Assembly: GCA_040900345.1 (NCBI GenBank)
Contig: JBBDZE010000032.1
Location: 1-13,745 of the forward strand
From: JBBDZE01 sp040900345
GTDB lineage: Bacteria > Patescibacteriota > Minisyncoccia > Spechtbacterales > 2-12-FULL-38-22
Reading direction: 5' to 3'
DNA length: 13,745 nt
Shown in pieces: positions 1-5,265 of this stretch. A program made the position numbers and the translations under genes. How positions within the stretch are numbered: position 1 is the first letter of the stretch; every line of letters begins with the position of its first letter. The notes below the pieces were generated by a model. The model ran no database searches. It worked only from the letters and a program-made list of their open reading frames with translations, and had not been told where the DNA came from.

Positions 1-199
1 CAAATCCGACGACCAAGTCGCCGTCAATATCAATGACGGGTACGCCCATCTGGCCCGTTTTGTCTACCATTTCTTTGCGCGCCTCAAGATCGGTAGCGAC
101 ATCTTTGTCCGTGTAGGCAATGTCGTGTTCCTTGAAAAACTCCTTCGCCGCGTGGCAGTAGTGGCAGGTTGGGGTGCTGTAAATAGTTACGTTTGCCAT
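1..199 (-). CDS. Glutaredoxin-like thiol-disulfide protein (3' end beyond window)
   Basis: A partial gene on the minus strand starts at the ATG at 199 and runs off the window edge after 66 codons. The protein begins MANVTIYSTPTCHYCHAAKE: a beta strand followed by a CxxC redox pair (C11-H-Y-C14) at the start of helix 1, as in glutaredoxins and NrdH-type redoxins. Further on, GVPVID carries the cis-proline of the thioredoxin fold, followed by a strand and GF. Such proteins reduce disulfides or supply electrons to ribonucleotide reductase in the cytoplasm; the specific partner cannot be told here. It has its own promoter (TTGTCT, 17 nt, TACAAT) with only 9 nt between the -10 and the ATG, so its mRNA is probably leaderless. 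The FKBP gene lies 49 bp upstream on the same strand. Confidence 0.88.
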   Translation of the reverse strand, partial: MANVTIYSTPTCHYCHAAKEFFKEHDIAYTDKDVATDLEARKEMVDKTGQMGVPVIDIDGDLVVGF

Positions 200-208
200 G
201 GTGTTTGT

Positions 209-237
209 ATTGTACTACACGGTGCGTACTCAGACAA
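209..237 (-). promoter_or_regulatory. Promoter of the glutaredoxin gene, near-leaderless
   Basis: On the minus strand there is a -35 TTGTCT (232-237), a 17-nt spacer and a -10 TACAAT (209-214). The ATG (199-197) follows the -10 after 9 nt, so the expected transcription start falls within a few bases of the start codon. No SD sequence could fit. Confidence 0.6.
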
Positions 238-248
238 GCAGCCGAATG

Positions 249-731
249 CTACTTCTGTACGGTGAGCAACTCAACTTCAAAAATCAGGGTCGCATTAACG
301 GGAATGCCCGGGGGCGGCGTTGCCCCATAGGCCAACTCAGGCGGAATGGTGATTATTCGCTTGCCGCCCTCTTTCATACCAAGGAGCGCCTGGTCCCAGC
401 CCGCGATTACCTGGCCGGCTCCCAACTGAAACGAAAAAGGCTCGTTGCGCTCACGCGAGCTGTCAAATATAGTACCGCCTTCCAATGTACCGACATAATG
501 CACCTGGAGCGTGTTACCATTTTCGGCCACCGCGCCCGTGCCTTCGGTGAGTACTTCAATATCGACCTTCGGCTGTGATTCGTCTGATTGAGTGTTTGGA
601 TTCATAGTGGATTGTTGATTTTCAGCGACCTCGGAGCTTCCCGTATCATTCCTATCGCCAAAATACAAAAAGCCAACAAATACCAGTGCGACGATGCCCA
701 ATCCCAGGGCGAGAGAAGCGATAGTGTTCAT
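249..731 (-). CDS. Membrane-anchored FKBP-type peptidyl-prolyl isomerase
   Basis: This 160-residue protein has an N-terminal hydrophobic helix (about residues 5-24) with little positive charge before it. A Ser/Asn/Glu-rich linker (25-55) follows, then one complete FKBP domain (about 58-158). Family landmarks are visible: VHYVGTL (Y79), IFDSS (F89, D90), GAGQVIAGWD (V108, I109, W112), PPELAYG (Y135) and the closing strand LIFEVELL (F151). FKBPs catalyse cis-trans isomerisation at proline; with this anchor the domain would sit outside the membrane and assist folding of exported proteins. The gene lies 13 nt downstream of dinB on the same strand and has no clear promoter of its own, so co-transcription is likely. 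The first residues could instead be a cleaved signal peptide, but no good cleavage site follows. Confidence 0.93.
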   Translation of the reverse strand: MNTIASLALGLGIVALVFVGFLYFGDRNDTGSSEVAENQQSTMNPNTQSDESQPKVDIEVLTEGTGAVAENGNTLQVHYVGTLEGGTIFDSSRERNEPFSFQLGAGQVIAGWDQALLGMKEGGKRIITIPPELAYGATPPPGIPVNATLIFEVELLTVQK

Positions 732-744
732 AAGGTTTTAGGCA

Positions 745-1839
745 TTAGGCCCGCCTCCGCCCTCCACCAACTGGCGGGGGCGGGTGATGGACAGAGTGCC
801 CGGATGTGTAAAGTTTAGCAACACGGAACCCCACAAGGCGCACAGCCCGGTGGTCTTGCAAAAGCGGCCAGACAAGTTTCAGGGCCGCTTTCTTAATGTA
901 TTCTACATCAGTAGGAAATTTTTCGCTAGATGAGCGATTCTTCGTCTGAAAGCCCGCAAATCGCACGACAACAGTGATAGTGCCAAATGTTTGACCGCTC
1001 TCAAACACACGCCCGCACACCCGCTCTACCGAAGAAAACAATGCCTCAAGCACCACCGCAAGCTCATGGGTGTCCTGTTCAAACGTGTGCTCTTCGCTTA
1101 CGGACTTTTGCGCGTGCTCCTCTTGCACGGGACGGCTGTCAATCCCGTGGGAGGCCTCATACAGCCATGTTCCCCGCTTACCGAACCATGCAACCAGCTC
1201 TTCTTGCCTACGGCCGCGCAACTCTTCAACGGTGGTAATCCCCCGTTGTACGAGAAGCGCTGCGGTCTTGGGCCCGATACCGGAAATCTTATCAACTGCC
1301 AAGGGTGCCAAAAATTGTGCTTCATCTTTTGGCGTTACGAGCGTCAAACCTTGCGGTTTGTTGAAGTCCGAAGCAATTTTCGCCACCAATTTTGACTGCC
1401 CAATGCCAACCGAACAGGTAATCCCCTCCTGGGCCATAACTGCCTCTTGAAGCGCCCGAGCTACTGTCCGCGCCTTACGAAAGGATTTGCAGGCGGAAAG
1501 GTCCACGTAGGCCTCATCCACCCCGACCTGTTGCACGTCGGCACCAGAGGCGGCAATGAGGGCCATAACGCGGCGCGAAACAGCCCCGTAAAGCCGCCCG
1601 TTAACGGGTAAGAAAACCGCATCGGGACATAGTTTCCAAGCGACAGAAATGGGCATGGCACTATGGATGCCAAATGTTCTCGCCGCGTAGTTGGCCGTAG
1701 AAACCACCCCTCGCCCGGTGCCGCCCCGCGGGTCAGCCCCCACAACTATAGGCCGTCCGCGAAACTGCGGGTTGACGACCTCCTCCACCGAGGCAAAGAA
1801 AGCATCCATGTCGATGTGGGCAATTATGCGCTTGTTCAT
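745..1839 (-). CDS. dinB: DNA polymerase IV (Y-family translesion polymerase)
   Basis: The 364-residue protein opens with the Y-family motif HIDMDAFFASVE (metal-binding D10; second F, F15, as steric gate). It continues through RGVVSTANYAAR and the second catalytic motif VDEAYVDLS (D108, E109), SVGIGQSKLVAKIAS, and the thumb helix-hairpin-helix SGIGPKTAALL. The little-finger domain follows (about 235-345). It copies past damaged bases in the cytoplasm. Length is close to the usual 350 or so. The last residues are a Pro/Gly/Arg run (HPPPPVGGGRRRA) encoded by a GC-rich inverted repeat (750-784), and I see no standard clamp-binding QL.LF-type peptide at the end. The tail may therefore have been overwritten by the repeat. 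The ATG at 1839 is divergent from greA, and an extended -10 (TGCTACAAT) lies 9 nt upstream. Confidence 0.96.
   Translation of the reverse strand: MNKRIIAHIDMDAFFASVEEVVNPQFRGRPIVVGADPRGGTGRGVVSTANYAARTFGIHSAMPISVAWKLCPDAVFLPVNGRLYGAVSRRVMALIAASGADVQQVGVDEAYVDLSACKSFRKARTVARALQEAVMAQEGITCSVGIGQSKLVAKIASDFNKPQGLTLVTPKDEAQFLAPLAVDKISGIGPKTAALLVQRGITTVEELRGRRQEELVAWFGKRGTWLYEASHGIDSRPVQEEHAQKSVSEEHTFEQDTHELAVVLEALFSSVERVCGRVFESGQTFGTITVVVRFAGFQTKNRSSSEKFPTDVEYIKKAALKLVWPLLQDHRAVRLVGFRVAKLYTSGHSVHHPPPPVGGGRRRA
750..784. repeat. GC-rich inverted repeat forming the 3' end of dinB
   Basis: The arms CCCGCCTCCGCC (750-761) and GGCGGGGGCGGG (773-784) pair over 12 positions with one G-U wobble, around an 11-nt loop. 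The repeat covers the last codons of dinB and no T-run follows it on the minus strand, so it is not a classic terminator. It resembles the short GC palindromes scattered in CPR genomes; that likeness is inference. Confidence 0.6.
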
Positions 1840-1848
1840 GGGAAGTAT

Positions 1849-1854
1849 ATTGTA
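1849..1854 (-). promoter_or_regulatory. Extended -10 element of dinB
   Basis: On the minus strand TGC-TACAAT precedes the dinB ATG by 9 nt; no good -35 is visible, but the TG extension can compensate. The dinB-greA gap is very short (29-47 bp depending on the greA start), so the two divergent promoters must overlap. Confidence 0.5.
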
Positions 1855-1886
1855 GCATTGCTCCCAAGATGGTACGAAGAAGATAT

Positions 1887-2342
1887 ATGAGCAAGATGAC
1901 CCCGCAAGGGTACGAACGACTCCAACAAGAACTACAGCGCCTCGAGCAAAAGGAACGGCCAGCCATAGCCCGCCTTCTTAGAGACGCGATTGCACAAGGC
2001 GACCTTTCAGAAAACGCCGCCTACGAAGACGCCAAGCAACGCCAAGCGGCCTTAGAGACCCGCATAGCCGAACTCAAAGACACCCTGCGCACCGCGCAGG
2101 TGGAAAAGACGGGTGGCAATGGCCGTATCAAAATGGGTACGACGTTTGCCGTCAAAGGCGAAGATGGAACCACGCGTACCTTCACATTGACGGGCCGCGA
2201 GGAAGCCAACCCCTCCACCGGTAAAATCTCCTACGATTCCCCCCTCGGCGCGGCATTTATCGACCATACGGCGGGCGAGAGCGTGGTTGTAGAAACCCCC
2301 GCCGGTAGCAAAACCTACATCATAATCGACATAACCGGCTAG
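1887..2342 (+). CDS. greA: Transcription elongation factor GreA
   Basis: The 151-residue protein starts MSKMTPQGYERLQQELQRLE. It has the GreA layout: an N-terminal antiparallel coiled coil (about 5-72) with the diagnostic GDLSENAAYEDAK loop, whose acidic tip residues reach the RNA polymerase active site and stimulate cleavage of backtracked RNA. A C-terminal FKBP-like domain (about 78-150) ends SKTYIIIDITG. I prefer the ATG at 1887 because GAAGAAGA lies just upstream and family members begin a few residues before the coiled coil. The in-frame ATG at 1869 would add MVRRRY. It is divergent from dinB and is one of only two plus-strand genes in the window. Confidence 0.95.
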   Translation: MSKMTPQGYERLQQELQRLEQKERPAIARLLRDAIAQGDLSENAAYEDAKQRQAALETRIAELKDTLRTAQVEKTGGNGRIKMGTTFAVKGEDGTTRTFTLTGREEANPSTGKISYDSPLGAAFIDHTAGESVVVETPAGSKTYIIIDITG

Positions 2343-2359
2343 GTTGCCGCCCACGCCGC

Positions 2360-2686
2360 TCAAAAAAGAATTGACCGGACCTCGTTGAGGATGTCCTGGG
2401 GAATCGGATCGCGCTCGGGACTCTTTCCGGGGTAGCGCCACGTCGTAATAATCCGCAGTTTTTTATCTTTGGTGGGAGCGTACATCGCCCATATCTCGCT
2501 GTAGTTTTTTGATTGGGCCGGTCGCATGACGGCGATGGTGTCTTCCACAATGCTTTCTTCCACACGCGCGGGAAATCGAATCACCCGTTTGACCAGCGAT
2601 TCGGACAACCGGTACTGTCGCATTTTGTATTGGGAATGCGCTGTCCAAATATATTTGCTTTGGGGTTTTTTGAGTTCGCCAAACAT
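2360..2686 (-). CDS. Small DUF4258-like protein of unknown function
   Basis: The protein has 108 residues from the ATG at 2686, which has AGGA 7 nt upstream; a GTG at 2692 is a poorer alternative. The pattern IWTAHSQYKMRQYRLSE (H17, R23), a helix with the hydrophobic VKRVIRFP, then EDTIAVM and a late strand LRIITTWRYPG resembles the DUF4258 fold. That fold has a His followed by an Arg-rich turn, then helix and beta-hairpins, and is related in shape to RelE/BrnT-type domains. I cannot assign activity, and no antitoxin partner lies next to it. It is convergent with greA (17 bp apart) and follows the terminator of the LysM gene. Confidence 0.75.
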   Translation of the reverse strand: MFGELKKPQSKYIWTAHSQYKMRQYRLSESLVKRVIRFPARVEESIVEDTIAVMRPAQSKNYSEIWAMYAPTKDKKLRIITTWRYPGKSPERDPIPQDILNEVRSILF

Positions 2687-2711
2687 ATGCACATCCTACC
2701 GCGCTTAGAGC

Positions 2712-2745
2712 TAAACGAAAACTGCCCCCGGGGTGCGGGGGCAGT
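2712..2745 (-). terminator. Intrinsic terminator of the LysM/3D gene
   Basis: A perfect 10-bp stem (ACTGCCCCCG, 2721-2730, with CGGGGGCAGT, 2736-2745) closes a 5-nt loop. Read on the minus strand it is followed by TTTTCGTTT. It lies 24 nt after the LysM-protein stop. The same interrupted T-tail occurs after four other hairpins in this window. Confidence 0.85.
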
Positions 2746-2769
2746 GGCCAAGCGATTCGCTTGTCCTTC

Positions 2770-3465
2770 CTATGAATGGGGACACACGGTCACGGTTGGG
2801 TACGCTACCCCCCATTCATTTGCATCGGCTTTCCGATGCATCCAAAGATCGATTCGGCCGCGCGTAACCGCGCTTCCACGGTCCACCACGGTCGCCCAGC
2901 CGTAGCCGGGCACGTGCACACGGCTCCAGAACGGAATATCCCGGGCTGCTGCCACATAAGCCTCAGGCCGAAGGTTGCCGTCCGTGTCCTTCAGGTAGAA
3001 ACCCGAAGCGGTTAGGAACGGGTCGCCCCATGTCTGCTCCGGGAGCGAGTTATACGCGCTAACCCTCGCGCGCATGCCATAGCACTGCGGCGATGAAGAA
3101 CTGCCCGAAGCCTGTCCGCTTCCCGCTTCTGCGGGGCCGCGCGCGGCTACGGGCTGTGCCTGCTCGCCTTGAGCGGGCACTTCCAACACCTGTCCGACCA
3201 AGATGAGATCTGGGTTCTTTATCTCATTCATCCCAGCCAGAACCGAGGCGGTGGTCTTATACCGATGGGCGATACGCGCGAGCGTATCGCCGGACCGAAC
3301 GGCATAGGTATCGCGCTGCCCCGAAGCGCCTGCCAAAGCGCTACCGGGCTGAGCGACAGAACCGTACTGTACTGCTTGAGCTCCTCTCCCGCCAAAGGCA
3401 GAAACGGCCATAGCACACAGTACGAGAGCAGCCATGCAGTGCGCCGCCCTCCGTGTCGTTCGCAT
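2770..3465 (-). CDS. Secreted LysM plus 3D (double-psi beta-barrel) cell-wall protein
   Basis: The protein has 231 residues. An N-terminal signal segment (RR near the start, hydrophobic 11-23, likely cleavage near AQA/VQ at 30-33) leads to a LysM domain (about 53-97: YAVRSGDTLARIAHRY, NPDLILVGQVLEVP). A Ser/Gly/Ala-rich linker follows (98-127), then a 3D-type domain (about 130-229) with VVDRGSAVTRGRIDLWM, whose aspartates D195 and D206 match the family's conserved Asp residues. C128 and C228 bracket the barrel and could form a disulfide. LysM binds peptidoglycan; 3D domains resemble the lytic transglycosylase barrel of MltA and the Rpf/YabE family, so wall remodelling is likely but unproven. 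I chose the ATG at 3465 because AGGAAGGG lies 7 nt upstream; a GTG at 3486 lacks this support. Confidence 0.9.
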   Translation of the reverse strand: MRTTRRAAHCMAALVLCAMAVSAFGGRGAQAVQYGSVAQPGSALAGASGQRDTYAVRSGDTLARIAHRYKTTASVLAGMNEIKNPDLILVGQVLEVPAQGEQAQPVAARGPAEAGSGQASGSSSSPQCYGMRARVSAYNSLPEQTWGDPFLTASGFYLKDTDGNLRPEAYVAAARDIPFWSRVHVPGYGWATVVDRGSAVTRGRIDLWMHRKADANEWGVAYPTVTVCPHS

Positions 3466-3557
3466 CTCATTTCCCTTCCTACTCACTCAGGCATGACTAT
3501 CAGCCGCATAGCGGCCCGAACACGACGAGGGCCATAACCGCCAAGAACCTCGTCGTA

Positions 3558-3866
3558 CTAGTCTAGCTTTTTTGTGGCACCTCGTGCAAGGCGGACCCCT
3601 TCCTGTTCCAGCCGCAATATCTTTTCGCGCTCCCCGCGGTTATACCCACCCAACGTGCCGTCAGAGCGAATGACCCGGTGACACGGAATGCTGGGGTCAT
3701 AATTTTTGCTCATGAGCGTCCCCACGGCCCGGTATGCGCCGGGGTAGCCCGCCATTTCTGCGATCTCTTTGTACGTGGCCACGTGCCCTTTGGGAATTTG
3801 CCGCACGACATCATGAATGCGCTTGGTAAACTCAGTTTGTCGAAAGTGAGAATCTTTAAACCCCAT
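3558..3866 (-). CDS. Short methylated-DNA-[protein]-cysteine methyltransferase
   Basis: From the only in-frame ATG (3866) the protein has 102 residues, so it is just the C-terminal active-site and DNA-binding domain of the Ogt/MGMT family. The winged helix (about 9-50: VRQIPKGHVATYKEIAEMAG, YRAVGTLMSKN) is followed by the alkyl-acceptor motif IPCHRVI with C62, then DGTLGGYNRG and a final helix. Because the Cys is kept, it should transfer alkyl groups from O6-alkylguanine to itself rather than act as a Cys-less alkyltransferase-like protein. A TTG at 3932 would extend the protein by 22 residues without family support. A promoter (3904-3932) and a large palindrome (3966-3997) lie upstream. Confidence 0.92.
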   Translation of the reverse strand: MGFKDSHFRQTEFTKRIHDVVRQIPKGHVATYKEIAEMAGYPGAYRAVGTLMSKNYDPSIPCHRVIRSDGTLGGYNRGEREKILRLEQEGVRLARGATKKLD

Positions 3867-3903
3867 ATAGTTTTGTCGTACCCTTCGTTGAGCGGGTGGA
3901 AAC

Positions 3904-3932
3904 AGTATATCGCATCTCCTACGCGCGCCCAA
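3904..3932 (-). promoter_or_regulatory. Putative promoter of the alkyltransferase gene
   Basis: On the minus strand TTGGGC (3927-3932), a 17-nt spacer and TATACT (3904-3909) precede the ATG at 3866, leaving a leader of about 30 nt. A run of pyrimidines on the plus strand (3933-3959) lies just upstream. Confidence 0.5.
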
Positions 3933-3965
3933 TCTCCCCCCCCTCCTTCCTTCTTCCCCGCATTC

Positions 3966-3997
3966 TATATAATTTTGACGGCCGTCAAAATTATATA
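3966..3997. repeat. 32-bp perfect palindrome between uppP and the alkyltransferase gene
   Basis: The left half TATATAATTTTGACGG (3966-3981) is the exact reverse complement of 3982-3997, with no spacer. The arms run TTTT to AAAA, the reverse of a normal bidirectional terminator, and no T-tail follows. A DNA operator fits better than a terminator. It lies 34 bp after the uppP stop and about 35 bp upstream of the alkyltransferase -35. Confidence 0.7.
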
Positions 3998-4030
3998 CAG
4001 GGGCGAGACGTTACTACAAAAAGGACCTCG

Positions 4031-4837
4031 CTACTCAATAACATAGGTTATTACCCCGGCAAGAATGGTCAGGATGCCAAATGCCAGTACAAAATATCCA
4101 AAATTGAACTGTCGGGCGAGCTTTAGCAACCAATGGATGGTCACCAGGCCAAAGAAGAACGAAGCAACAAGCCCCGCAAACATAGCCGGGTTCCATACAA
4201 ACTTATCCGCGTTTAAAACAATATTGGCTCCCAGCACGACTGGCAAACTCATAAGAAAACTCAAATGCAGCGAGGTGGTGTCATCAATTTTGCGAATGAG
4301 TAGCATGGCCACCGTCGAACCGGAACGGGAAATACCCGGAAGCACGGAAAACCCCTGCAATCCACCCGTCAATAGTGCGTCCCACACGGTCAATTCGTGC
4401 ACAGTGCGGGTTCCGCGCCGCTTGACCCGCAACTGCAGCCACGCGGTTACCAAAAGTAGAAGACCAATGGCCACCATAACAAAGCTTCCCGGAACAGCCG
4501 AAAGATCATCTACCCGGCCCAGCAACAACCAAATACTGCCCCCAATAAGGGCCGTCACCGCTGTGGCCACGGCCAAGAAGCGAAAGACAGCCCGCTCCCC
4601 CTTGGGTGTTTGCTTCCAGATAAAGGGCGCGCGCGCGAGGGCAAACACTTCCCTCCAAAAATATGCCAACGCGGCGAAGAACGTCCCCATATGCAAAAAG
4701 AGCGCCAGGCGCAGTATGTCATCCAGGTCTGCGATCCCGCCAAACGCCATGTGTGCCAGCACAATGAGCCCCTCTGAACTCACCGGCAACCACTCGGCGA
4801 CACCCTGAATCATCCCGTAGATCGTGTTTTCCAGCAT
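4031..4837 (-). CDS. uppP: Undecaprenyl-diphosphatase (BacA/UppP family), variant active site
   Basis: The 268-residue polytopic membrane protein has about seven or eight hydrophobic helices. Two family motifs are present: the N-terminal MIQGVAEWLPVSSEGL and the second re-entrant motif PGISRSGST with R171. UppP removes a phosphate from undecaprenyl diphosphate on the outer face of the membrane, recycling the lipid carrier for peptidoglycan. Compared with E. coli UppP, E21 is kept (E15) but E17 is Gln (Q11) and the motif histidine H30 is Leu (L24: SSEGL instead of SS.GH). This may be a subfamily variant with another substrate or mechanism. AAGG lies 9 nt before the ATG and a TGCTAGAAT extended -10 is upstream. 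A truncated sibling copy lies at 5146-5253. Confidence 0.9.
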   Translation of the reverse strand: MLENTIYGMIQGVAEWLPVSSEGLIVLAHMAFGGIADLDDILRLALFLHMGTFFAALAYFWREVFALARAPFIWKQTPKGERAVFRFLAVATAVTALIGGSIWLLLGRVDDLSAVPGSFVMVAIGLLLLVTAWLQLRVKRRGTRTVHELTVWDALLTGGLQGFSVLPGISRSGSTVAMLLIRKIDDTTSLHLSFLMSLPVVLGANIVLNADKFVWNPAMFAGLVASFFFGLVTIHWLLKLARQFNFGYFVLAFGILTILAGVITYVIE

Positions 4838-4861
4838 ACGTACTGACCTTATTCTAGCACA

Positions 4862-5068
4862 CTAGATGCTCGCTCCCAGCAACAAAAGCAGCGATCCAAG
4901 CAGCGCGACCACCACCATGCCATGCTTTTCATACTGTGGTGCGTCCCAAACATGCCCCACTTGCGTGAACCAATTTTTGACACCTTTCAGTTGCAAATAG
5001 TCCCGATAGATATGGACAAAACAAAATGCAGCGAGGACAAAGAGTAGTAGCTTGAGCATAATAATCAT
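4862..5068 (-). CDS. Two-helix membrane miniprotein, unknown function
   Basis: The 68-residue protein has a hydrophobic helix at about 2-20, a polar loop with KGVKNWFTQVGHVWDAPQYEKHG (about 28-50, written here only to mark its charged, aromatic character), and a second helix at about 50-67. I do not recognise the family. AGGGG ends 5 nt before the ATG, a good ribosome binding site. It sits between the full uppP, 24 bp downstream, and a 52-bp palindrome, 14 bp upstream, on the same strand. It could be co-transcribed with uppP. It may have arrived together with the palindrome, because these two features separate the intact uppP from the uppP remnant. Confidence 0.7.
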   Translation of the reverse strand: MIIMLKLLLFVLAAFCFVHIYRDYLQLKGVKNWFTQVGHVWDAPQYEKHGMVVVALLGSLLLLLGASI

Positions 5069-5082
5069 ACTTTCCCCTAAAC

Positions 5083-5134
5083 CTGTTTCCCTTATACTAC
5101 GATACTAGCTAGTATCGTAGTATAAGGGAAACAG
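5083..5134. repeat. 52-bp perfect palindrome
   Basis: The 26-nt left arm (5083-5108, starting CTGTTTCCCTTATACTACG) is the exact reverse complement of 5109-5134, with CTAG/CTAG at the centre and no spacer. Beyond it AAAC and GTTT can pair again across a small bulge. No T-run follows on either strand. Each arm carries TATACT and, read outward, TATAAG, so it could be a symmetric operator or promoter region, or the remains of a small palindromic mobile element. It lies between the uppP remnant and the 68-aa gene. Confidence 0.8.
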
Positions 5135-5145
5135 AAGGTTTGTTA

Positions 5146-5253
5146 TTATTTCACTACCCGCAATCGGCGGGCCTGTCTGCCTAATCCCTCCAAACTCACC
5201 GGCAGCCACTCGGCGACACCCTGAATTGCGCCCAAAACGAGTTGCTCAATCAT
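5146..5253 (-). pseudogene. Truncated N-terminal remnant of a second uppP
   Basis: This minus-strand reading frame of 35 codons starts at the ATG at 5253. It encodes MIEQLVLGAIQGVAEWLPVS, then LEGL and an unrelated tail (GRQARRLRVVK) before TAA. The stretch IQGVAEWLPVS is identical to the start of the intact uppP, and about 33 of 34 nt match over that motif (5187-5220 against 4774-4807). Only the first half of the first catalytic motif remains, so it cannot be active. The tail comes from a GC palindrome (CCCGC/GCGGG, 5157-5171) and flanking DNA. It starts 12 nt after the nfo stop, as an operon's next gene would, so an original nfo-uppP arrangement was probably broken here. Confidence 0.8.
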
Positions 5254-5265
5254 GCCTCAATAGTA

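Noticed and set aside
2360..2686. Possible toxin of a toxin-antitoxin pair
   Set aside because: The DUF4258-like fold is shape-related to RelE/BrnT, but no small antitoxin gene is adjacent or overlapping.
3522..3557. Inverted repeat ACGACGAGG/CCTCGTCGT between the LysM and alkyltransferase genes
   Set aside because: The loop is 17 nt and no T-run follows on the minus strand, so terminator function is not supported. It may be chance or a weak signal.
4065..4808. A 247-codon plus-strand frame opposite uppP
   Set aside because: It is Ser/Arg/Thr-rich with no domain character and lies entirely antisense to a clear membrane-protein gene.
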